Positions 1 through 5,396 of a stretch of 8,685 nt of DNA are shown here, one piece after another. This DNA comes from Actinomycetota bacterium (lineage in GTDB: Bacteria; Actinomycetota; Thermoleophilia; Solirubrobacterales; Thermoleophilaceae). The stretch spans positions 1 to 8,685 of the forward strand of contig VAXR01000009.1 of NCBI GenBank assembly GCA_005885165.1, read 5' to 3'. The notes below the pieces were generated by a model that saw nothing but the letters and a program-made list of their open reading frames with translations, was not told where the DNA came from and ran no database searches. The first letter of the stretch is position 1; each line of letters starts with the position of its first letter. Position numbers and translations under genes: made by a program.

Positions 1-7
1 AGCGAGC

Positions 8-970
8 TCATGTCGTCACCAGCCCGGGATGCGCCCGGGCGGCAGCACCGCCCCGCCGCCAGCCGGTTCGCGAGTGGAACCAACGGTTCGCGTACTCGAG
101 CGACCGGGGCATCATCTTCCTCCAGAGTTCCCAGTCGTGACCGCCTCGAACGAACTCGAACGTCACGCGGCCGCCCGCCCGCCGCAGCTCGAGGGCGAAG
201 CCGGCCGCACCCGGGGCCGTCTTGTCGTGCCGCCCTATGTAGATGTACGCGTGGAACGGGTAGCGACGTAGGCGACGGGCAAGCGAGCCGACGTAGGTGG
301 CGGGGCTGTTCGCCGCGATCGCGGCAAGCGACGCGTGCCGGAACGGACCCGCCCGCTCCTGGATGAAGTAGCCGGACCAGCTCTCGGCGATCCCGAACGT
401 GTTGAGGTGGCGCAGCGCGACGTTCATCGCGCCGTACGCGCCCTCCGACAGACCGCCGATGGCGCGCGATCGGCGCCGGGCGAGCGTCGGGAAGCGGCTG
501 TCCATCTGCTGCACGACCTCCAGCACGAAGCTCTCGTAGGCGCCGTGCGGCGTGTTGGCCCACTCGGTGTCCCTGCGGAAGCTGCCGTCGCCGCCGTTCG
601 GCATCGCCACCAGGAACGGCGCTATCTGGCGGCGCGCCAGCATCCTGTCCACGTCGACTCCGAGATCCGCGGCGTCCGGGAACAGCGAGGCGCCGCCCGG
701 GCTCCCGTGCAGCAGGTAGAGGACCGGGAAGCGGTGTCCGGCCGCCGCCTCGCTCGCATACCCTGGCGGAAGGTAGACGTCGAACGACCGCCGCTGCCGA
801 AGCGCGGTCGAGTAGAACCGCACTGAGATCAACCGCCCCGGCGACACGCCATGCGCCTCCTTCGGAGGATCGAAGCCGCGGTACTTGTAGTAGGCGTGGC
901 CGTAGGACATAACGCCATGTATGCCGAAGGCGATCCACATCCCGACCACGAGCAGCACGAGCGTCTTCAC
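8..970 (-). CDS. Membrane-anchored or secreted alpha/beta-hydrolase esterase (PF00756-like)
   Basis: Likely a serine esterase of the esterase D / enterochelin esterase / antigen 85 type; the substrate cannot be told. With the GTG start at 970 the protein has 320 residues. Residues 1-19 form a hydrophobic segment after an Arg-rich upstream stretch, fitting a signal peptide or N-terminal anchor, so it probably acts outside the membrane. Then come a strand ending in YLLHGSPGG (about 85-93), AMPNGG (about 122-127), the nucleophile motif GLSEG with Ser175, Asp249 in IGRHDK and His278 in GGHDW. Order and spacing match the family's Ser-Asp-His triad. The frame stays open upstream to 1336, but that part is Arg-rich and lies antisense to the neighbouring membrane-protein gene, so I excluded it. 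Other starts are ATG 1081, ATG 940 and ATG 910; the last would remove the hydrophobic segment. Family is confident, start is not. Confidence 0.85.
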   Translation of the reverse strand: MKTLVLLVVGMWIAFGIHGVMSYGHAYYKYRGFDPPKEAHGVSPGRLISVRFYSTALRQRRSFDVYLPPGYASEAAAGHRFPVLYLLHGSPGGASLFPDAADLGVDVDRMLARRQIAPFLVAMPNGGDGSFRRDTEWANTPHGAYESFVLEVVQQMDSRFPTLARRRSRAIGGLSEGAYGAMNVALRHLNTFGIAESWSGYFIQERAGPFRHASLAAIAANSPATYVGSLARRLRRYPFHAYIYIGRHDKTAPGAAGFALELRRAGGRVTFEFVRGGHDWELWRKMMPRSLEYANRWFHSRTGWRRGGAAARAHPGLVTT

Positions 971-1489
971 CAGCGTCCGCCGGCTGCGGCGCGGCCGTTC
1001 CTCGCGGTCGGCGCGTGGCTCGCCGCCGTTTGCGCGGTAGTCGCCGGCGTGGGCTGGCTCTACCTGCTCAACCGGGCACATGCGATCGACCTCGGACCGG
1101 ACGCGAAGGGCGCGCTTCCGCTGGAGGAGCTCGCCCGGCGCGGCGCGCAGCCGGTCGGGCGAATGGTGATTGCGTGGGTGCCGGCGGGCGTCGCGGCGAC
1201 GCTCGCGCTGATGTGGATCGGGCGGGTCCGCGCCGTCCGCGCCGTCGTCGGAGTCGGCCTTCTCACGGCGGCGATCCTGTTCCCCACAACCGCCGCGGCC
1301 GAGGCGCTGACACGAAACGAGCGCGTTTCGGAGCACATCGGCACCGCGCTCTCCCGCTCGGGACTCTGGGTGGCGGTGGCGTTCGCGGTCATTGGCTCGG
1401 TCGCGGCCGCTGGAGCGGCAGCGTGGCGTCGACGGGATGGGGGAACGGCTGCCAGCGGGGCTCCAGGACGCGGGCCCTGGGCGGCCTGA
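917..1489 (+). CDS. Four-helix integral membrane protein, function unknown
   Basis: I do not recognise this 190-residue protein. It has four hydrophobic segments at about residues 28-51, 83-102, 105-126 and 149-170. Between the first two is an extracytoplasmic-looking loop of about 30 residues with LGPDAKGALPLEEL. The C-terminal tail is short, Gly/Ala/Arg-rich and ends in Trp-Ala-Ala. GC3 is high and the helix pattern is too regular for a shadow frame. The start is unusual: no ATG, GTG or TTG lies in frame between 917 and the first helix, so translation must begin at ATG 917 (AGGA 10 bases upstream), GTG 896 or ATG 851, all inside or next to the opposite-strand esterase gene. Its 3' end overlaps the DUF2156 gene by 101 bp, convergently. 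Lying between an esterase and an MprF-like gene suggests an envelope role; this is inference. Confidence 0.68.
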   Translation: MYAEGDPHPDHEQHERLHQRPPAAARPFLAVGAWLAAVCAVVAGVGWLYLLNRAHAIDLGPDAKGALPLEELARRGAQPVGRMVIAWVPAGVAATLALMWIGRVRAVRAVVGVGLLTAAILFPTTAAAEALTRNERVSEHIGTALSRSGLWVAVAFAVIGSVAAAGAAAWRRRDGGTAASGAPGRGPWAA

Positions 1490-3167
1490 CGTACGCCTCC
1501 GCCTGGAGGACGCGAAGCGCGGCGATCGGCAGGTGCGTGCGCGCTCCGTAGACGAGGTAGCGCGGCCGCCACTCGGGCTTGAACTTGTCGTTGAAGCGCG
1601 CCAGCCGCTCGAGCTGGAACCGTCCGTGGGCTCTGGTCAGGAACGCCCGCAAGAGCCGCTGACCCGCGGTCAGGTTCGAGCACTCCCTCATCACGTGCGC
1701 GAAGCCGGCGAAGTTCAGGCTCACCGCGCCGAGGTCGCGCTCCGATGCCCACTCCAGCGACCTCGAGATCATCGCCTCGTACAGGCCGTTGGGCTCGCAT
1801 CCGGAGCGCCGCATCGTGTCGAGCGACAGGCCCTCGCCCGAGCGTACGAACCGGATGAACGCCTGAAGCTCGCCGCTCGGGTCGCGGCCGAGCACGTAGA
1901 CCGCGTCGGCGTCCTCCGGCGCGCCCCACAGGCGGCCGAGGCACATGGCGAAGCCGTACGTCCGCGGATGGGCGGCGCGCCAGGCCCGCTCGATGCGATC
2001 GAGCTCGCCTGCCGTCGCCCCCTGCGTATCCAGTCCGTTCACCACGTCCACCGACCAGCCGCGCCGCTCGACCCGGTGCACCGACTGCCGCACCTTCCGC
2101 ATCGACCTCCCCTCGAGGGAGAAGCGCGCGGGGCAGACGACGGCCTCCTGGCCGATGCAGAGCGTCCGCATGCCGAGCGCGCGGAACTCTTCGAGGTGCC
2201 GAGTCGAGGCCGCGGTGAACACGACGTCCCATCCGTGCTGGGCCGCGAAGTCGGCGAAGTCCGCGACGATCGCCCGGACGGTGCCCGGCGGGCCGACCGG
2301 ATCCCCCGACACGACGGCCGTCCCGCGCAGGGTCCGGTAGGCGAGGAACCCGCCGTGCGCGAAGTGGAAGCTCTTGTCCTCACGGAGCGCGAACGGGTCG
2401 AGGGAGTCTCCGCCGTGGCGAGCGACGATGCCGGCGGCTCGCTCGTGGTCCTCGGCCGTATGGCCGTCGCGCGCCGGCACCGGGCTGAGAAGCGCGCGCA
2501 CGCACAGAACCGCGGCGACGAGGCACAGCACCACCAGCAGGTCGAGCGCCACCGCGATCGGCTCGCCGGAGTGCAGCCACCAGGCGCCGGTCGCGAGCGC
2601 GTGGGCGGAGGTCCGAAGCGCCGAGCCGAGCCCGCGCGCGCGCTCCGACACCAGGAGGTCGAGCGTGTCGAGCGTGTACGCGGCCGCCAGCGCTCCGACC
2701 GCCACCATCCCCGCGATCAGACCGCCCCGCGGCACACCGCCGCGCCGGAACGCCTGGCGGTTCGCGTACAGGAGAAGCGCGAGCGAGGCCGCTACGAGGC
2801 TCTCCTCGTAGTCGAGCCCCTTGAGCGCGTGGATGACGGCCAGCGCGAGCAGCACGACCGTCGCCGCCCTGGCAGCGCGGCGGCGCCCTCTCACGATGCC
2901 CCAACCCAAACCGAGCAGGCATAGGCCGCCGGCCGCCGCGAGCACGTGGCCGAAGCGCGCCGCCGAGCCCGGCTCGAACGACAGCAGGATCTGCCGCCGC
3001 CACGGAACGTCGGGCGTGATCCCCGAACCGATCGACAGCGCGCCCGCAAGAATCGTGGCGATCCCAGCCGTCAGGCGCGCGGCGTTCGCACGCCGCCTGC
3101 GAGCCCCTATATGGGTCCGCGCGGGCGCCGAGCACAGCCCGCTCGCGACCTCATGTGCTTCCCCCAT
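1389..3167 (-). CDS. MprF/LysX-like membrane protein with DUF2156 aminoacyl-phosphatidylglycerol synthase domain
   Basis: Members of this family transfer an amino acid, usually lysine, from aminoacyl-tRNA to phosphatidylglycerol, lowering surface charge and raising resistance to cationic peptides. This 592-residue protein has about six hydrophobic helices (32-50, 72-92, 100-117, 122-137, 148-165, 203-228) and then a soluble DUF2156 domain (about 237-545). Family landmarks are DPFALREDKSFHF (257-269), VSGDPVGPPG (286-295), the basic stretch GRSMRKVRQSVHRVERRG (343-360), GLYEAMISRSLEWA (451-464) and RFNDKFKPEWRPRYLVYG (524-541). The membrane part is shorter than the usual MprF flippase domain, and there is no fused lysyl-tRNA synthetase as in mycobacterial LysX. 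Amino-acid and lipid specificity cannot be read from sequence. The last 34 residues are Pro/Arg-rich and coded over the convergent neighbour. No Shine-Dalgarno is visible; a hairpin occupies that position. Start ATG 3167 is the only good one. Confidence 0.9.
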   Translation of the reverse strand: MGEAHEVASGLCSAPARTHIGARRRRANAARLTAGIATILAGALSIGSGITPDVPWRRQILLSFEPGSAARFGHVLAAAGGLCLLGLGWGIVRGRRRAARAATVVLLALAVIHALKGLDYEESLVAASLALLLYANRQAFRRGGVPRGGLIAGMVAVGALAAAYTLDTLDLLVSERARGLGSALRTSAHALATGAWWLHSGEPIAVALDLLVVLCLVAAVLCVRALLSPVPARDGHTAEDHERAAGIVARHGGDSLDPFALREDKSFHFAHGGFLAYRTLRGTAVVSGDPVGPPGTVRAIVADFADFAAQHGWDVVFTAASTRHLEEFRALGMRTLCIGQEAVVCPARFSLEGRSMRKVRQSVHRVERRGWSVDVVNGLDTQGATAGELDRIERAWRAAHPRTYGFAMCLGRLWGAPEDADAVYVLGRDPSGELQAFIRFVRSGEGLSLDTMRRSGCEPNGLYEAMISRSLEWASERDLGAVSLNFAGFAHVMRECSNLTAGQRLLRAFLTRAHGRFQLERLARFNDKFKPEWRPRYLVYGARTHLPIAALRVLQAEAYVRPPRARVLEPRWQPFPHPVDATLPLQRPRPSQ

Positions 3168-3173
3168 GGTCGA

Positions 3174-3188
3174 GGCCGAGTATCGGCC
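3174..3188 (-). promoter_or_regulatory. Hairpin just upstream of the DUF2156 gene start
   Basis: A perfect 6-bp inverted repeat, GGCCGA-GTA-TCGGCC, ends six bases before the ATG at 3167 on the minus strand, where a ribosome-binding site would normally be. It could limit translation of the downstream gene or be part of an RNA leader. A short GC-rich palindrome can also arise by chance in such DNA. Confidence 0.35.
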
Positions 3189-3208
3189 GCCTCTGTTAAG
3201 CGCACCTC

Positions 3209-3230
3209 AAAAAACGCCGCACGTTGCGGC
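3209..3230 (-). terminator. Intrinsic terminator after the MarR gene
   Basis: On the minus strand GCCGCA-ACG-TGCGGC forms a 6-bp GC-rich stem with a 3-base loop, followed by one G and six T. It begins 26 bases after the MarR stop codon. It should end marR transcription and separate it from the DUF2156 gene downstream on the same strand, which then needs its own promoter. Confidence 0.8.
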
Positions 3231-3255
3231 CTTGTGCAGGCCCGCTGCGGGGTCG

Positions 3256-3765
3256 TCAGTCGCCGGGCTCGCAGGGAGGCAGCGCGTCGTCCGGCGTGTC
3301 GGGCAGGCGCTCGAGCGACGTGCCAAGCGGGCCGAGCTCCTCCGCGAGCGGATCCACGAAGAGGCGCTTGACGCCCGCGAGATGGGTCTTGCCGGCCGCG
3401 CGCGCAAGGTCGCGGCCGGCATCGGTCATGTGGGCGTTGAAGCCGCGCCGATCCGAGGGGCAGCGAAGACGCTCCACAAGGCCACGCTCCTCCAGGCGGG
3501 TGATGAGGCGCGTCATTCCCGACCTGGTGACGAGCGACTCCTCGGCGAGGCGGATGAGCCGCATCTGGTTCCCCGGTGCGCGCGACAGGAACAGCAGGAC
3601 CTCGTACTCGCTGAGGCCGAGCCCGTGGTCGCGCGCGAGCTCGGCGTCGAGTTGACGTGTTATCGCGGCATGCGTCCGCAGATACTGGCGCCAGACCTCA
3701 AGCTGCTCGTCGTTCGGACGAGGCTGCCCCTCCCTCGGCCGGGCCGGTTGTTGACGACTCAACAT
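3256..3765 (-). CDS. MarR-family transcriptional regulator
   Basis: A 169-residue winged helix-turn-helix regulator of the MarR family, which usually bind DNA as dimers and repress until a ligand or oxidant releases them. Helices at about 20-45 lead to LGLSEYEVLLFLSRAPG (49-65). The helix-turn-helix is MRLIRLAEESLVTRSGMTRLITRLEERGLVERL (68-100, recognition helix around 80-92), and the wing carries DRRGFNAHMTDAG (104-117), the family's D-x-R-G signature. The C-terminal helix completes the dimer interface and the tail is Pro/Asp-rich. I chose ATG 3765 because the alternative ATG at 3798 lies inside the -10 box of the predicted marR promoter. The start has no clear Shine-Dalgarno and its ATG overlaps operator 1, suggesting autoregulation. 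It is divergent from the YceI gene with 53 bp between starts, so it probably controls YceI. Confidence 0.93.
   Translation of the reverse strand: MLSRQQPARPREGQPRPNDEQLEVWRQYLRTHAAITRQLDAELARDHGLGLSEYEVLLFLSRAPGNQMRLIRLAEESLVTRSGMTRLITRLEERGLVERLRCPSDRRGFNAHMTDAGRDLARAAGKTHLAGVKRLFVDPLAEELGPLGTSLERLPDTPDDALPPCEPGD
3749..3764. promoter_or_regulatory. Predicted MarR operator 1 (perfect inverted repeat)
   Basis: TGTTGA-CGAC-TCAACA is a perfect 6-bp inverted repeat with a 4-bp spacer, the size of a typical MarR-dimer site. It covers the whole -35 box of the YceI promoter and two bases of the marR ATG, so binding here should block YceI transcription. That MarR binds here is inferred from position and symmetry. 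Confidence 0.7.
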
Positions 3766-3779
3766 TGCTGCGCTATCTT
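3751..3779 (+). promoter_or_regulatory. Predicted sigma70-type promoter of the YceI gene
   Basis: TTGACG (3751-3756), a 17-bp spacer and TATCTT (3774-3779) match the housekeeping consensus well. Transcription would start near 3786, about 33 bases before the YceI ATG. Operator 1 covers its -35 box and operator 2 its start point. Confidence 0.7.
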
Positions 3780-3781
3780 GT

Positions 3782-3797
3782 CGTTGCACAGTCAACA
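3782..3797. promoter_or_regulatory. Predicted MarR operator 2 (imperfect copy)
   Basis: CGTTGC-ACAG-TCAACA has the same layout as operator 1. The right half is identical, with the following TT also shared, and the left half matches at 4 of 6 bases. It starts 33 bp after operator 1, about three helical turns, so both would lie on the same face of DNA. It spans the predicted start points of both divergent genes and the first base of the marR -10 box, so it could repress both. Confidence 0.55.
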
Positions 3798-3825
3798 TTT
3801 TAAAGGAGGCCTTTAGAAATGACAA
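3797..3825 (-). promoter_or_regulatory. Predicted sigma70-type promoter of the MarR gene
   Basis: On the minus strand TTGTCA (3825-3820), a 17-bp spacer and TAAAAT (3802-3797) are close to consensus. Transcription would start near 3790, leaving a leader of about 25 bases before ATG 3765. The -35 box overlaps the YceI start codon, so this promoter and the YceI promoter face each other and cannot both be fully occupied. Confidence 0.65.
3802..3814 (+). promoter_or_regulatory. Ribosome-binding site of the YceI gene, within a small palindrome
   Basis: AAGGAGG (3803-3809) is a near-perfect Shine-Dalgarno nine bases before ATG 3819, the strongest in the window. It lies in AAAGG-AGG-CCTTT, a 5-bp inverted repeat that could partly hide it in the mRNA. 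It fixes the YceI start. Confidence 0.75.
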
Positions 3826-4382
3826 CCACACTCCCATCCTCGTCGACGCTGGCGATACCGGCCGGCACCTGGCGGCTCGATCCCACACATTCGTCCGCCG
3901 GCTTCTCCGTCAAGCACATGGCCGTGGCCACCTTCCGCGGTAGCTTCGAGCGGCTGGACGCGCTGCTCGACGTGGGCGACGACGGAAACGCGCGCCTGAC
4001 CGGCTCGATCAACGCCGACTCGCTCCTCGTGAAGGACGAGAACCTCAAGGCGCACCTCCGCTCGCCGGAGTTCTTCGACACCGAGCGCTTTCCCGAGGTC
4101 AAGTTCGTCTCGACCTCGATCCGGCGCGACGGTGACGAGGTCGTGATCGACGGCGAGCTCACGATCAAGGACCACACGCATCCCGTCCAGGCGCGAGGCA
4201 CGATCACCGGCCCGGCCGTCACGCTCGGCGACGCCGAAAAGATCGGGCTGTCGCTCGAGGCGGTCGTCGACCGCACCGAGTTCGGGCTCGAGTGGAACGC
4301 GCCGCTGCCGAAGGGCGGCGTGGCCCTCGCCGACGACGTGAAGTTGAACGTCGAGCTCGAGCTTGCACGGGAGGCGGTCTAG
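3819..4382 (+). CDS. YceI-family polyisoprenoid-binding protein
   Basis: A complete 187-residue YceI-domain protein. The family forms a lipocalin-like barrel that holds long isoprenoid lipids, as shown for a Thermus homologue. Landmarks in order: WRLDPTHSSAGFSVKHM (18-34), GSFERLDALLDV (41-52), TGSINADSL (61-69), HLRSPEFFDTERFPEVKFVS (79-98), DGELTIKDHTHPV (111-123), DRTEFGLEWNAPL (151-163) and DDVKLNVELEL (172-182). No signal peptide is visible, unlike periplasmic Gram-negative YceI, so it is probably cytoplasmic. It has the best ribosome-binding site in the window, a consensus-like promoter and two putative MarR operators, which fits a strongly inducible gene. The inducer is unknown; a lipid, quinone or oxidant is possible, by analogy with other MarR systems. 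Confidence 0.95.
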   Translation: MTTTLPSSSTLAIPAGTWRLDPTHSSAGFSVKHMAVATFRGSFERLDALLDVGDDGNARLTGSINADSLLVKDENLKAHLRSPEFFDTERFPEVKFVSTSIRRDGDEVVIDGELTIKDHTHPVQARGTITGPAVTLGDAEKIGLSLEAVVDRTEFGLEWNAPLPKGGVALADDVKLNVELELAREAV

Positions 4383-4420
4383 GCCGAGCAGCGGGTCGCG
4401 CCCTAAACCTTCGTGCAGGG

Positions 4421-4445
4421 GATTGAGGCCGCCTGGCACGGGTAT
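4421..4445 (+). promoter_or_regulatory. SigB/SigF-like promoter before the lipid operon
   Basis: GATT (4421-4424), a 15-base spacer and GGGTAT (4440-4445) fit the actinobacterial stress-sigma pattern GNNT-N14-16-GGGTAC/T as I recall it. Transcription would start near 4452, only about two bases before ATG 4454, implying a leaderless or nearly leaderless mRNA. No Shine-Dalgarno precedes that ATG, which agrees. The motif is short, so chance is possible. Confidence 0.4.
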
Positions 4446-4453
4446 GCGAATTC

Positions 4454-5386
4454 ATGGCGACCGATCTCGCACGCCTGCCCACCGCAGGGCTGTCCGCCGC
4501 GCGCGGCGTTGCCCGCATGCTCGGGGCTTTCAGCGAGGACGCCGTCGCGGCCTTCGATGTCATCGGTCTGACGAACGCGCCGCGGCCGCCGCGCGATCCG
4601 CTGGACGCGCGCGATCCGGGCTACATCCGCGACACGCTCCCGTCGCTCCGCGCGCTCTCGTCGATCTACTTCCGGGCTGACGTCTCCGGGCTCGACCGGA
4701 TCCCGGAGAGCGGCCCGGTGCTGCTTGTCGGCAACCACTCCGGCGGGCTGGTGATCGCCGACACCTTCGTCTTCAGCCAGGCCTTCTACGACCGGTTCGG
4801 CCCGGACCGCCCGTTCCACCAGCTGGCGCACGATCTCGTGTTCAAGTTCCCGGGGCTTCGCACGCTGGTGCAGCGCTACGGGACGGTTCCCGCCTCGCCG
4901 GACAACATGCGCCGGGCGCTCGATCGCGACGCGGCGCTGCTCGTCTACCCCGGAGGTGACGAGGAGACGTTCCGCCCGTCGTGGGAGACGAGCAAGATCG
5001 ACTTCGCGGGGCGAGCGGGATTCGCCCGCCTGGCGCTCGAGCGCCGCGTGCCGATCGTTCCGATTGTCGCGCTCGGCGGCCAGGAGACCGCCCTCTTCCT
5101 CGGCCGCGGCCGGGGCCTGGCCCGCGCGCTGTCGCTCGACCGGCTTCTCCGGCTGAAGGTCGTGCCGCCCGTGCTGGGACCGCCGTTCGGGGTCACGGTC
5201 CTCGACTTCCCAATGCGCTTCGCCCTGCCGGCCAAGATCCGGATCAGGGTGATGCCGCCGATCGACCTGCGGGATGAGCTCGGCCCGAGGTCGGACATCG
5301 ACGAGGGCTACCGCCTCGTGACGAGCCGGATGCAGCGCACGCTCACGCGCCTGGCGTCGCAGCGTCCAGTGCCGGTCGTCGGCTAG
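4454..5386 (+). CDS. PlsC-like lysophospholipid / glycerolipid acyltransferase
   Basis: A 310-residue acyltransferase of the PlsC/LPLAT superfamily, expected to move an acyl group from acyl-CoA or acyl-ACP to a glycerolipid or other alcohol at the inner membrane face. After an Ala-rich N-terminus, LVGNHSGGLVIADTFVF (91-107) carries the catalytic His95; the partner Asp is probably Asp103. The gap is longer than the classical H-x4-D, which I recall as normal for this NHSGG subgroup. Block II-like RYGTVPASPDNM (141-152), the block III motif YPGGDEETFRP (165-175) and block IV-like RVPIVPIVALGGQET (198-212) follow, then a conserved RIRVMPPIDL segment. No long membrane helix is obvious. The WS/DGAT gene starts 10 bases after the stop codon, so the two are probably one operon making storage or envelope neutral lipids. 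Acceptor and chain length are unknown. Confidence 0.92.
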   Translation: MATDLARLPTAGLSAARGVARMLGAFSEDAVAAFDVIGLTNAPRPPRDPLDARDPGYIRDTLPSLRALSSIYFRADVSGLDRIPESGPVLLVGNHSGGLVIADTFVFSQAFYDRFGPDRPFHQLAHDLVFKFPGLRTLVQRYGTVPASPDNMRRALDRDAALLVYPGGDEETFRPSWETSKIDFAGRAGFARLALERRVPIVPIVALGGQETALFLGRGRGLARALSLDRLLRLKVVPPVLGPPFGVTVLDFPMRFALPAKIRIRVMPPIDLRDELGPRSDIDEGYRLVTSRMQRTLTRLASQRPVPVVG

Positions 5387-5396
5387 AGACTGCGGC

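Noticed and set aside
971..1336. N-terminal extension of the esterase to 1336
   Set aside because: Residues are mostly Arg, Asp and Pro, unlike the family N-terminus, and the stretch lies antisense to the membrane-protein helices.
1392..2924. Plus-strand open frame of 510 codons antisense to the DUF2156 gene
   Set aside because: Arg/Glu/His-rich low-complexity translation with no hydrophobic core; the minus strand has clear membrane helices and DUF2156 motifs.
3766..3888. Longer MarR start at 3798 or 3888
   Set aside because: 3798 lies in the predicted marR -10 box and 3888 is inside the YceI coding region; the added residues look unlike MarR N-termini.
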